Positions 16,503-25,816 of a DNA stretch of 44,641 nucleotides are shown here, piece after piece. The position numbers and the translations under genes are program-made. The notes under the pieces are model-generated. The model had not been told where the DNA came from and ran no database searches. It saw only the letters and a program-made list of their open reading frames with translations. This stretch comes from DATJWY01 sp035500775 (lineage in GTDB: Bacteria; Pseudomonadota; Alphaproteobacteria; Acetobacterales; Acetobacteraceae): contig DATJWY010000291.1 in the NCBI GenBank assembly GCA_035500775.1, positions 1 through 44,641 of the forward strand, read 5' to 3'. Within the stretch, counting starts at the first letter, position 1. Every line of letters begins with the position of its first letter.

Positions 16503-18008
16503 ATGAGCATCGCCCGGATTCGCAGCTTTGCCTTTTCTGGAATCGAGACGGTGCCGGTGGAGGTGCAGGTGCAGATCTCAGGCGGCTTGCCGGCCTTCCT
16601 GGTCGTCGGCCTGCCGGATAAGGCGGTTGGCGAGGCCCGCGAACGGGTGCGGGCGGCGTTGACAGCCATGGGCCTGTCGCTACCCCCGAAGCGCGTATTG
16701 ATTAATCTGGCTCCCGCCGATCTGGCCAAGGAAGGCAGCCATTTCGACCTGCCGATCGCGCTCGGCGTGCTGTCGGCGATGGACATCCTGCCGCGCGAGG
16801 AGATCGGGCATTACGCGGCGCTCGGGGAATTGTCGCTGGATGGCGGGCTGAACCCGGTTGCCGGCGTGCTGCCGGCGGCGATCGGCGCCTCGGCGGCGGA
16901 ACTCGGCCTGATCTGCCCGGCGGCACAAGGCGGCGAGGCAGCCTGGGCCGGCCGGATCGAGATCCTCGCCGCACCCGACCTCCTCTCGCTGATCAACCAT
17001 TTCAAGGGCACGCAGGTGCTGACCCCGCCGGCGCCCGCCGGGGCCGCCGCCGCCCCCAGGCCGCCCGACCTCGCCGACATACGCGGCCTGGAAACGGCCC
17101 GGCGCGCGCTGGAGATCGCCGCCGCCGGCGCGCACAATCTGATGCTGATCGGCCCGCCCGGCACCGGCAAATCCATGCTGGCGGCCCGCCTGCCCGGCCT
17201 GCTGCCCGATCTGAGCCCGGCGGAGGCGCTGGAAGTCAGCATGATCCATAGCGTCGCCGGGCTGCTGGATGGCGGCCGGCTGGTGATGCGCCCGCCTTTC
17301 CGCGAGCCGCATCATTCCGCCACCCAGGCGGCGCTGACCGGCGGCGGCCAGCGGGCGCGCCCGGGCGAGGCCAGCCTGGCGCATCGCGGCGTGCTGTTCC
17401 TCGATGAGCTGCCCGAGTTCCAGAAAACCGCCCTGGAAACCCTGCGCACCCCGCTGGAGACCGGACGCGCCGCAATCGCACGGGCCAACGCCCACATCAC
17501 CTACCCGGCCCGCTTCCAGCTCGTCGCGGCGATGAATCCGTGCCGCTGCGGTTATCTCGGCGAGGCCGGGCGAGAGTGCAGCCGGGCGCCGCGCTGCGGC
17601 GAGGATTATCTCGGCCGGATCAGCGGCCCGTGGCTCGACCGCATCGACATGGTCGTGCACATGCCGCACAGCTCGCCCGCCGAGCTGGCGCGCGCCCCCG
17701 CCGGGGAAAGCTCCGAGCAGGTCGCGGCCCGGGTGCGCGCGGCGCGCATGCGGCAATGGGAGCGTGCCGGCGAAGCTGGCCCCCGTACCAATGCCGAGGC
17801 CGATGAAACCTCGATCGTCCTCGCCGCGGATGCGCACACCCTGCTCGACCAGGCGACGGAGCGGTTTCGGCTGTCGCACCGGGGCTACGGCCGGGTGAAG
17901 CGGGTCGCCCGTACCATCGCCGATCTTGGCCGCTCGCCGGTGGTGCGGCAGCAGGACGTGGCGGAGGCGCTTGCCTATCGCCTGCGGTCGCCTGGGCGCG
18001 CCGTGTAG
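16503..18008 (+). CDS. comM: ComM/YifB family Mg-chelatase-like AAA+ ATPase
   Basis: A 501-residue protein of the YifB/ComM family, a hexameric helicase promoting branch migration during natural transformation (family knowledge). The N-terminal ChlI-like domain begins ARIRSFAFSGIETVPVEV and contains GGLPAFLVVGLPDKAV. AAA+ core: Walker A IGPPGTGKSM (about 218) and Walker B GVLFLDELPEF (about 298). NPCRCGYLG and the C-terminal domain (about 400-501) complete the family pattern. ATG at 16503 has GAGAGGAG upstream. The TAG stop lies at the very edge of an R1 element. No other competence genes are in the window. Confidence 0.92.
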   Translation: MSIARIRSFAFSGIETVPVEVQVQISGGLPAFLVVGLPDKAVGEARERVRAALTAMGLSLPPKRVLINLAPADLAKEGSHFDLPIALGVLSAMDILPREEIGHYAALGELSLDGGLNPVAGVLPAAIGASAAELGLICPAAQGGEAAWAGRIEILAAPDLLSLINHFKGTQVLTPPAPAGAAAAPRPPDLADIRGLETARRALEIAAAGAHNLMLIGPPGTGKSMLAARLPGLLPDLSPAEALEVSMIHSVAGLLDGGRLVMRPPFREPHHSATQAALTGGGQRARPGEASLAHRGVLFLDELPEFQKTALETLRTPLETGRAAIARANAHITYPARFQLVAAMNPCRCGYLGEAGRECSRAPRCGEDYLGRISGPWLDRIDMVVHMPHSSPAELARAPAGESSEQVAARVRAARMRQWERAGEAGPRTNAEADETSIVLAADAHTLLDQATERFRLSHRGYGRVKRVARTIADLGRSPVVRQQDVAEALAYRLRSPGRAV

Positions 18009-18132
18009 GGCCATGGGCTCCGCCCCTGGACCCCGCCAAAGGCAAGCCTTTGGAATCCTTTACTTAACTCAGGGCCCCGTCATGCGCAGGCACGCCTACG
18101 CGTGACGGGGGCCAGGGACAAAGCCCCTGGCG
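18007..18132 (+). repeat. R1 palindromic element copy 4 (module A plus C)
   Basis: Begins on the comM stop codon. It carries GGGC/GCCC, CCAAAGGC/GCCTTTGG, the spacer TTTACTTAACTC, then module C (CCCCGTCATGCG ... CGCGTGACGGGG) in place of the CTGGGGCC hairpin, then CCAGGG/CCCCTGG. It lies between the convergent comM and the 18135-20126 gene. Confidence 0.75.
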
Positions 18133-18134
18133 CT

Positions 18135-20126
18135 TCACACGTGCAATAACGCGAGAAAGTCGGACGGCACGTGCCCATGCGTCTCGCCGGCGGTCGTGTG
18201 CATATGCATGGCTCCCCCCGCGATCGTCACGGCGAAGGGATCGACCGCGACGGCATGGCGCGCATCGGTCGCCACGATCTCCAGCCCGATAACCCCGTGC
18301 GCCGTCGCCGGGACGTTGCCAAAAAGCTCGTCGGCGGCCGGATTGAAATGCAGCCACGATGTCGCATCCGGACCACTGACCTGATAGGCGGCGAAGGTCA
18401 TCTTCAGGCCCAGGGCGTCGCTGAAGACATGCGGCGGCACAACGAAACTTTCCTCGGACCCGGCTGTCCAGGTCTGGTTCGCGATCGGGGCGGTGACGGC
18501 GATCTTGGGCACGGTGCCTGGCCGCGCGCTGACGCGCGGCGCCGCCACGACATTGGCCGTGAAACTCTCGGAGGCCGATAGCCCGCTTGTGTCCGTCGCC
18601 GTCACCTTGATCGACACGCTTTGCGCCGCGGATGGCGCGGTGCCGCTGAATGTCTCGGTCGCCGGGTTGAACGTCAGCCAACTGGGCAGCGCATGGCCAT
18701 TGGACTGGGTCGCCGCGTAGCGGAGGGTCTCACCCTGCGGATCGGTGAAGGTGTTCGAGGCCATGGCGAAGCTGATTCGCTGGCCTTGCTGCCAGGTCTG
18801 GGCCGCGGTCTGGGCGGTCACGGTCGGCGGCTTGGGCGTGACGGCGAATATGTCAGCCGTCAGGCTCTGCCAGTCGCCCCAGTAACTGCCGTTATAGGCG
18901 CGCGCTTCGAGTGTGTCGGTGCCCGCCGTGCTTCCGGTCAGCAATGCCACGTTCGCCAGCGAGCCAACCGTGACCGCACCGCCTGCCGTGTGAGCCGCGG
19001 CATTCACGTTGCCGCCCACGGCGATGGCGTCGGAGATGTTGGTGTTGTAGATTTGCCATTCAGTGACAGGCTGGCTGGCCACCGGATTGGTCGCGGTGAA
19101 CAGGGATGCCAGCGACTGGCTCACGTCCTCGCCGATCCTCACGCTGGCGACGGTGTTATGCACCACCGGCGTATCGAGTTCATACACGACGACCGCGCGC
19201 GGGTCGACGCCGGTGAACTCCTGCGTGGCCGCATGCGGAGCAGACACGATGATGTCGCTCGACGAGCCGTCATTGGCGGGGTTGACGATGGCGCCGCTCG
19301 CGTTGACGTAGACGATGTTGTCAACCAGCATCGCCGAAGTGCCGGAGCCGGAGACGACGGTGGTGATGTGGCCACCCCCGCTCGTGGTCTCGAACACGAC
19401 CATCTCGCCGGCCGTCAATTGTTGTTCCCAATTGCTGCTGGCACTGACCGGCCCGTTATAGGCGACGATCCATTCGCCATTGGCCACGCCGGGGATGCCG
19501 ACCAGGGTGGTGGTCGCCGGCAGTGAGGCGCCGGCCTCGGCGGAGATGTTGGAGGCCAGCACCCAGCAGCCATTCTCGTTCCAGGCATCGCCGACGAACG
19601 ACATCGCCGCCGAGCAGACCGAGTTCGGCGTGGCCTGGCTCGGCGTGGTGCCCGCGACCGATGGCTGGGTGACGATGCTGACGCTGCCCGCGTCAGTGAA
19701 ATAGGCCGGGTTCTCAGCCAGCACATAAGGGTTGGTTACATACGCATTGGCGAGGCTGGCATTATTGGTGGTGTAGAGGGAGAAGCTGACATTGTCGTTA
19801 GTATTGGAGGATGTCGTGAACGTCAGTTGATTGAAATAACCATATGTCGCGTTGTAGTAGAGACCTGTGGACGGCTGATAGGTAAACACCACGCCGACCG
19901 ACCATCCGTCCCCATAAAAGTCATTGAAATGCTGGGTGACACCGTTGCCGGAAAGCATACCCATGTCGGCGGCATTATAACCGACCGTGTATTCGTCGCG
20001 GTCGAGGCCAGTCAGGATCAAGTAAGTCGGGTTGCTTGCGGAGGCGGTTATTGAAAACAGGGATGCGAGGCTCACCTGCTTCTTGGGATCGGCCACCACA
20101 GAGCCAGCCTTGAGGTTAATGGACAT
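18135..20126 (-). CDS. Multidomain surface/secreted protein: cysteine-hydrolase-like module plus cadherin-like Ig repeats
   Basis: A 663-residue protein with no N-terminal signal peptide. Residues 1-150 form a beta-rich opening with a SLASLF motif. Residues 165-315 look like a papain/NlpC-like hydrolase: Cys187 in ENGCWVLASNIS, His253 in GGGHITTVVSG, then MLVDNIVYVN. Residues 325-425 repeat the SLASLF start and end in NGSYWGDWQSL, a module found in large RTX-type proteins. Residues 430-527 and 540-635 are two cadherin-like (dystroglycan-type) Ig domains with PSWLTFNPATETFSG and TSWLHFNPAADELFG. The C-terminus is His-rich and ends DFLALLHV. Without a Sec signal, type I secretion is possible. 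AT-richer than its neighbours; acquisition by transfer is inferred. Confidence 0.65.
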   Translation of the reverse strand: MSINLKAGSVVADPKKQVSLASLFSITASASNPTYLILTGLDRDEYTVGYNAADMGMLSGNGVTQHFNDFYGDGWSVGVVFTYQPSTGLYYNATYGYFNQLTFTTSSNTNDNVSFSLYTTNNASLANAYVTNPYVLAENPAYFTDAGSVSIVTQPSVAGTTPSQATPNSVCSAAMSFVGDAWNENGCWVLASNISAEAGASLPATTTLVGIPGVANGEWIVAYNGPVSASSNWEQQLTAGEMVVFETTSGGGHITTVVSGSGTSAMLVDNIVYVNASGAIVNPANDGSSSDIIVSAPHAATQEFTGVDPRAVVVYELDTPVVHNTVASVRIGEDVSQSLASLFTATNPVASQPVTEWQIYNTNISDAIAVGGNVNAAAHTAGGAVTVGSLANVALLTGSTAGTDTLEARAYNGSYWGDWQSLTADIFAVTPKPPTVTAQTAAQTWQQGQRISFAMASNTFTDPQGETLRYAATQSNGHALPSWLTFNPATETFSGTAPSAAQSVSIKVTATDTSGLSASESFTANVVAAPRVSARPGTVPKIAVTAPIANQTWTAGSEESFVVPPHVFSDALGLKMTFAAYQVSGPDATSWLHFNPAADELFGNVPATAHGVIGLEIVATDARHAVAVDPFAVTIAGGAMHMHTTAGETHGHVPSDFLALLHV

Positions 20127-20247
20127 GTCATTCGCCCTCCTCGGATGCCACTACGTCGCACCCAATAAAGAGCGAATAAAAGTAAAGAAATATTGATCCG
20201 GCTTCGCAACACGCACGGCGATGGTCCGCCGGACATGCCCCCGCAGG

Positions 20248-20351
20248 GCTAAAGCGCGATCGTTTGAGGCTGACAGTCTGAAAGCGTGAGTTGCGCTTTT
20301 AAAACAAGGCGTTAGATCATGGACCTTGTGGTCAACCTGATCCGATCATGG
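20248..20351 (+). repeat. R2 repeat, copy a
   Basis: 104 bp that match the reverse complement of 24261-24364 at roughly four bases in five, including the shared run TTGAGGCTGACAGTC and GTCAACCTGATCCGATCATG. The end nearest ntrX resembles the palindromic GATCCGATCAGGTTGA repeat widespread in alphaproteobacteria. Confidence 0.8.
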
Positions 20352-20386
20352 CCTGGAGAATGATTGTCTGAGGTCGAAGCGTGGAG

Positions 20387-20515
20387 ACTTGGGGCTTTGC
20401 CCCAAACCCCACTGGGGCCTTGAGGCCCCAGACCCCCAATATTTATGTAATTGCAATGGATTGGGGGCCGGGGGCGTACGGCCCCGGCGGGGTCCAGGGG
20501 CGGAACCCCTGGCCT
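20387..20515 (-). repeat. R1 palindromic element copy 5
   Basis: In the minus orientation it starts AAGGCCAGGGGTTCCGCC. It has a GC-richer second stem (GGGGCCGTACGGCCCC) in place of CCAAAGGC, then CTGGGGCC/GGCCCCAG, and ends GCCCCAAGTCTC, the same right end as copy 6. It lies just downstream of the ntrX stop. Confidence 0.8.
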
Positions 20516-20540
20516 TCATGTGTTTGACCCGTTTTCCGCC

Positions 20541-21938
20541 CTAACTCGACGCCCGTTCGTCCGAGTTCACCCCGAGTTGCTTGAGCTTGCGGTGCAGGGC
20601 GCTCCGCTCCATGCCCACGAACCCGGCCGTCCGGCTGATATTCCCGCCGAAGCGCAGCAATTGCGCCTGGAGGTACTGCGTCTCGAACAGATCACGGGCC
20701 TCGCGCAAAGGCAGCGCCATGATATCGGCCGTCGGGTCGAAATTCAGCAGCGCCGGTGCCCCCTGCCCGATCTCGGGCGGCAGCATCTCGGCGCGGATCG
20801 GCTCGTTCGGGCCGCCCGGGGCCATGATCAGCAGCCAGTCCATCAGGTTGCGCAACTGCCGCACATTGCCCGGCCAGTCATAGGATTGCAGCGCGGTCAG
20901 CGCGTCCGCCGACAATTCGCGGCCTGCGATGCCGGAGCTTTCCGCCGAGCGGGCGAGGAAGCTGCGCGCCAGCGCCGGGATATCGTCCCGCCGCTCCTTC
21001 AACGCCGGGATGCGCAGCGGCACCACGGCCAGCCGGTAATACAGATCCTCCCGGAACCGCCCGGCGGCGATCTCGGCCTGCAAGTCGCGGTTGCTCGTCG
21101 CCAGCACCCGCACATCCACCTTGACGCGGGCGGACCCGCCGATGCGCTCGAAGGTCTGGTCCTGCAGCGCCCGGACGATCTTGCCCTGGGTCTCGAGCGG
21201 CATGTCCGAGACTTCGTCGAGCAGCAGCGTGCCGCCATGCGCGCGCTCCAGCACGCCGGCGCGGCGCGGCGCCTGCGCCGGATCATTGCCCGCCTCGATG
21301 CCGAACAATTCCTCCTCGAACCGCGCCGGGTTCAGCGTGGCACAGTTGAGGACGACGAACGGTCCCTCGGAGCGGCGGGAGCGGGCATGGATCATCCGCG
21401 CCGCCACCTCCTTGCCGGTGCCGGCCGCGCCGCTCAGCAGCACACGTGAGCCGGTGGGCGCCACCCGGTCGATCTGCGAGCGCACCTGGCTGATCGCGTG
21501 GCTCTCGCCGGTCAGTTCGGATTCGGAGCCGGCGCGGAGTCTGAGCTCGGCATTCTCGGCGGCGAGCCGGGCCGCCTCCAGCGCCCGCCGCATGACGAGC
21601 AGCAGCCGGTCCGACTTGAACGGCTTCTCGATGAAGTCATAGGCGCCGTGCTGAATGGCGGCGACCGCGGTCTCGATCGTGCCATGCCCGGAGATCATCA
21701 CCGCCGGGACGCGCGGCTCCTCCCGCTGCAACGCCTGCAGGATGCCGAGCCCGTCCAGCCGGGAGCCTTGCAGCCAGACATCGAGAATGACGAGCGAGGG
21801 GCGACGGGACCTGAAGGCGGCGATGGCGGTATCGGAATCCGCCGCCTGACGCGTCTCGTAGCCTTCGTCGCGCAGGATACCGTCGATCAGCAGCCGGATA
21901 TCGGGCTCGTCATCGACGATCAGGATCTCATGCGCCAT
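20541..21938 (-). CDS. ntrX: Two-component response regulator NtrX (lacks GAFTGA)
   Basis: A 465-residue regulator. The receiver domain has VDDEPDIR, phospho-acceptor Asp53 (VILDVW) and the Lys in IEKPFKSD. The AAA+ domain has Walker A GAAGTGKE and Walker B GGTLLLDEVSDMP. The C-terminal Fis-type HTH is ISRTAGFVGMERSALHRKLKQ. The GAFTGA loop that contacts sigma-54 is missing: after ELFGIEAG comes NDPAQAPRRAGVLERAHGG. This is known for other alphaproteobacterial NtrX proteins, which act at sigma-70 promoters. The ATG at 21938 overlaps the ntrY stop by 11 bases, with AAGGAAA upstream. NtrY is its cognate kinase. Confidence 0.93.
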   Translation of the reverse strand: MAHEILIVDDEPDIRLLIDGILRDEGYETRQAADSDTAIAAFRSRRPSLVILDVWLQGSRLDGLGILQALQREEPRVPAVMISGHGTIETAVAAIQHGAYDFIEKPFKSDRLLLVMRRALEAARLAAENAELRLRAGSESELTGESHAISQVRSQIDRVAPTGSRVLLSGAAGTGKEVAARMIHARSRRSEGPFVVLNCATLNPARFEEELFGIEAGNDPAQAPRRAGVLERAHGGTLLLDEVSDMPLETQGKIVRALQDQTFERIGGSARVKVDVRVLATSNRDLQAEIAAGRFREDLYYRLAVVPLRIPALKERRDDIPALARSFLARSAESSGIAGRELSADALTALQSYDWPGNVRQLRNLMDWLLIMAPGGPNEPIRAEMLPPEIGQGAPALLNFDPTADIMALPLREARDLFETQYLQAQLLRFGGNISRTAGFVGMERSALHRKLKQLGVNSDERASS

Positions 21939-24135
21939 TAGTTTCCTTCGCGGGCAAAACTAGAGTCGCCACGGCGCCGGGGCCGTCGGAACGGTCGTCC
22001 AGGGCAACCGAGCCTCCGTGGTCCTCCATGATCTTCTTCACGATAGCAAGCCCCAGGCCGGTACCCTTGGGCTTGTGGGTCACATACGGTTCCGTGAGGC
22101 GGGCGCGATCCGCCTCCGGTAGGCCGGTTCCGTCATCCATCACCTCGATTCGAACCTCGCTTCCCTTGCGGTGCACGGCAAGCCGGATTTCTCCGGCCCC
22201 CGGCCGCGCCGCGACCGCGTCCGCCGCGTTCTGCAGCAGATTCGTGAGCGCCTGGCCGAGCAGCCGCCGGTCACAGGGTGCGATCGGCCCCTGATCCGGG
22301 ATCGCGGTGCACCAGGTAATCTCCGGTCGCGCATTCCTCTGCAAAATCAAAGCTTCGCGCGCCACCCGCCCGACATCCTCCGGCTTGATCACCGGCTGCG
22401 GCATGCGGGCGAAGGCGGAGAATTCATCGACCATGCGGCCGATATCGCCAACATGCCGGACGATGGTGTCGGCGCACTGGCTGAATGTCTCGGGGTCGGA
22501 GGTGATCTCCCGCAGAAAGCGGCGCTTCAGCCGCTCGGCCGAAAGCTGGATCGGCGTCAACGGGTTCTTGATCTCATGCGCGATTCGGCGGGCGACATCC
22601 GCCCAGGCCGCCTTGCGCTGAGCGGATTGCAGCTCGGTGATATCGTCGAAGGTGACGACGAAGCCGTCCGCCCGGCCCGCCTTCATCTCCGGGCCGATCT
22701 GCACGAGCAGCGTCCGGCGGCGATTGGGCGGCCCGATCTGCACCTCGGCCATGCGAGGCCGCTCCGGCGCCTCCAGCGTCTCGCGCATCAGAGGCGCGAA
22801 TTCCGGGACCGTCGCCGCCAGTTCCTGCCCGGTCGCGGCCAGCAAATCGGCCGCCAGCAACTCGTCGGCGGCGCGATTCGGCAATTCGATGCGCCCGTCG
22901 CTGTCGAGGCCGATCACCCCGGCGGAGACGCCGGACAGCACGGTCTCCGTGAAGCGCCGCCGCTCGTCGATCTGGCTGTAGGCGTCCATCAGCTCCGCGC
23001 GCTGGGCGGCGAGCTGGCCGGTCATGCGGTTGAAGGCGCGGGAAAGCCCGGCCACCTCGTCCCCGGTCTCCAGCTCCGGCACCTGCACGCTGAGATCGCC
23101 GGCCCGCACCCGCTCGGCGGCGAGGATCAACTGGCCGACCGGCCGCGCGATCTGGTTCGCGAGCACAAGCCCGATCAGCACCGCGGCGGAGAGCACCAGC
23201 AACGCGACAAGGGCGAAGATCAACGCGAAGGTGACCTGCAGCTGCGAACGGTTCAGGTCCAGCCGCTGGTATTCGGCGACCGCCGCCTCGGTGCGGTTCA
23301 TGTGGTCGAGGATGCGCGGATCGACCGGGCGGGAGATCCGCAGCATCAGCAGCGGGGCGGCATTGAGCTGCACCACGGCGCGCACCTCGGTATCCGCGTC
23401 GTTGCCGAGCACGGGAACCTCGCCATTCTCCGCCGCCCGCGTCGCCGCCTCGGGGATGTTGCCCGGCCCGAGCCCGGCCAGCAGCCCGGCCGAGGCGATC
23501 ACCTGTCCGGTCGCTGGCTCGTAGATCACCGCCTCGTCCAGGCCGCGCAACGAGGTCTGGGCGGTCAGGATCTGGTCGAACGCATCCGGATCGTCGGTGA
23601 GCATGCGGCTGGCGCGGGCGAGGTCGTTCGCCATGCCGAGCGCGTCGGCGCGGATATTGTTGCGGTGTTCCTCCAGATAGCCCTGCGCCGCCTGCTGGCT
23701 CTCGTCGAGCGCCGTGCGCACTTGGTCGTTGAACCAGACCTGGATGCCGAGATGGAAGAAGGCGGTGGCGAACAGCCCGACCACGATGGTCGGCGTCACC
23801 GCGACCACGCTGAACAGGACCACGAGCCGCACATGCAGGCGCGACCCCGCGGAGCCGCGCCGCCGGTCCACCCAGACCCGGGTCAGCCGCCCGGCGAGCG
23901 AGGCGCCGAGCAGCAGCAGCACGAACAGATTGGAGAGGACGAGGCCGAAGACCAGATTCGGCTGCTTCGACAGCGGCGCGCCGCCCGAGAGCACGACGAA
24001 GGTGCCGACGCCGAGGGCGAGCGCGAGCGCCGCGAGCAGCAGGGTCGCGAACTTGCCGAGCAGGATGTCGGCGATCTGGCGCGCGCGGCGCGCCGGCGCC
24101 GGGGTCATGGATGAGGCAGGCGAGCTAGCTGTCAC
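21928..24135 (-). CDS. ntrY: Sensor histidine kinase NtrY
   Basis: A 735-residue membrane kinase. It has three N-terminal membrane helices (about 28-50, 62-82, 104-126), a periplasmic loop of about 180 residues, a fourth helix (about 313-338), HAMP, PAS (about 405-500), HisKA with ARRIAHEIKNPLTPIQ (His about 520), and HATPase_c with the N-box NLLQNAADAV, VMDDGTGLP and KGTGLGLAIVKKI. It senses nitrogen or redox state and phosphorylates NtrX in related bacteria. The start is GTG at 24135 with AGGAAA upstream; ATG at 24108 is an alternative. Between it and ntrC lie a hairpin and repeat R2, so ntrYX may be transcribed separately from ntrBC. Confidence 0.93.
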   Translation of the reverse strand: MTASSPASSMTPAPARRARQIADILLGKFATLLLAALALALGVGTFVVLSGGAPLSKQPNLVFGLVLSNLFVLLLLGASLAGRLTRVWVDRRRGSAGSRLHVRLVVLFSVVAVTPTIVVGLFATAFFHLGIQVWFNDQVRTALDESQQAAQGYLEEHRNNIRADALGMANDLARASRMLTDDPDAFDQILTAQTSLRGLDEAVIYEPATGQVIASAGLLAGLGPGNIPEAATRAAENGEVPVLGNDADTEVRAVVQLNAAPLLMLRISRPVDPRILDHMNRTEAAVAEYQRLDLNRSQLQVTFALIFALVALLVLSAAVLIGLVLANQIARPVGQLILAAERVRAGDLSVQVPELETGDEVAGLSRAFNRMTGQLAAQRAELMDAYSQIDERRRFTETVLSGVSAGVIGLDSDGRIELPNRAADELLAADLLAATGQELAATVPEFAPLMRETLEAPERPRMAEVQIGPPNRRRTLLVQIGPEMKAGRADGFVVTFDDITELQSAQRKAAWADVARRIAHEIKNPLTPIQLSAERLKRRFLREITSDPETFSQCADTIVRHVGDIGRMVDEFSAFARMPQPVIKPEDVGRVAREALILQRNARPEITWCTAIPDQGPIAPCDRRLLGQALTNLLQNAADAVAARPGAGEIRLAVHRKGSEVRIEVMDDGTGLPEADRARLTEPYVTHKPKGTGLGLAIVKKIMEDHGGSVALDDRSDGPGAVATLVLPAKETNGA

Positions 24136-24200
24136 GCCGTCGGACTTTCCTGGTTCGCGGAACGCGGCTTCGCCTGGCGCCCTTTCCAGCCGCGGACGGA

Positions 24201-24235
24201 GCCGGGCGGAGGATGGCCGCCCTCCGCCACGCCCG
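24201..24235 (-). terminator. GC-rich hairpin between ntrC and ntrY
   Basis: GGCGGAGG (24205-24212) pairs with CCTCCGCC (24221-24228), extended by flanking CCGGG/CCCGG after a short bulge. There is no T-tract on either strand, so it could be an attenuator or RNA-stability element instead of a true terminator. Confidence 0.35.
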
Positions 24236-24260
24236 GAACGGGACGGTCGCTCGCCTTAGA

Positions 24261-24359
24261 CCATGATCGGATCAGGTTGACTGATTCGGTCATGGTCTGG
24301 CGCCTTGTTTCGAGAGCGCGATTCACGCTTTCCGACTGTCAGCCTCAAGCGATAGCGCT

Positions 24360-24364
<5 letters not shown>
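24261..24364 (-). repeat. R2 repeat, copy b (overlaps the ntrC stop codon)
   Basis: The inverted partner of 20248-20351. Its left part folds as AGACCATGATCGGATCA / TGATTCGGTCATGGTCT around a GGTTGAC loop. Its right edge contains the TAG stop of ntrC (24360-24362). Confidence 0.8.
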
Positions 24365-25811
<1,447 letters not shown>

Positions 25812-25816
25812 ATCCC

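Larger units (their letters stand above)
20127..20540. other. Intergenic region with repeats R2 and R1
   Basis: 414 bases with no credible gene. The first 70 hold the ribosome site (GAGGAGGG) and an AT-rich likely promoter for the leftward multidomain gene. The rest is repeat R2 (20248-20351) and R1 copy 5 (20387-20515), which abuts the 3' end of ntrX. Confidence 0.7.

Noticed and set aside
22171..24114. A 647-residue plus-strand open frame over ntrY
   Set aside because: Antisense to ntrY; no recognisable domain and extreme Arg/His/Gln content.
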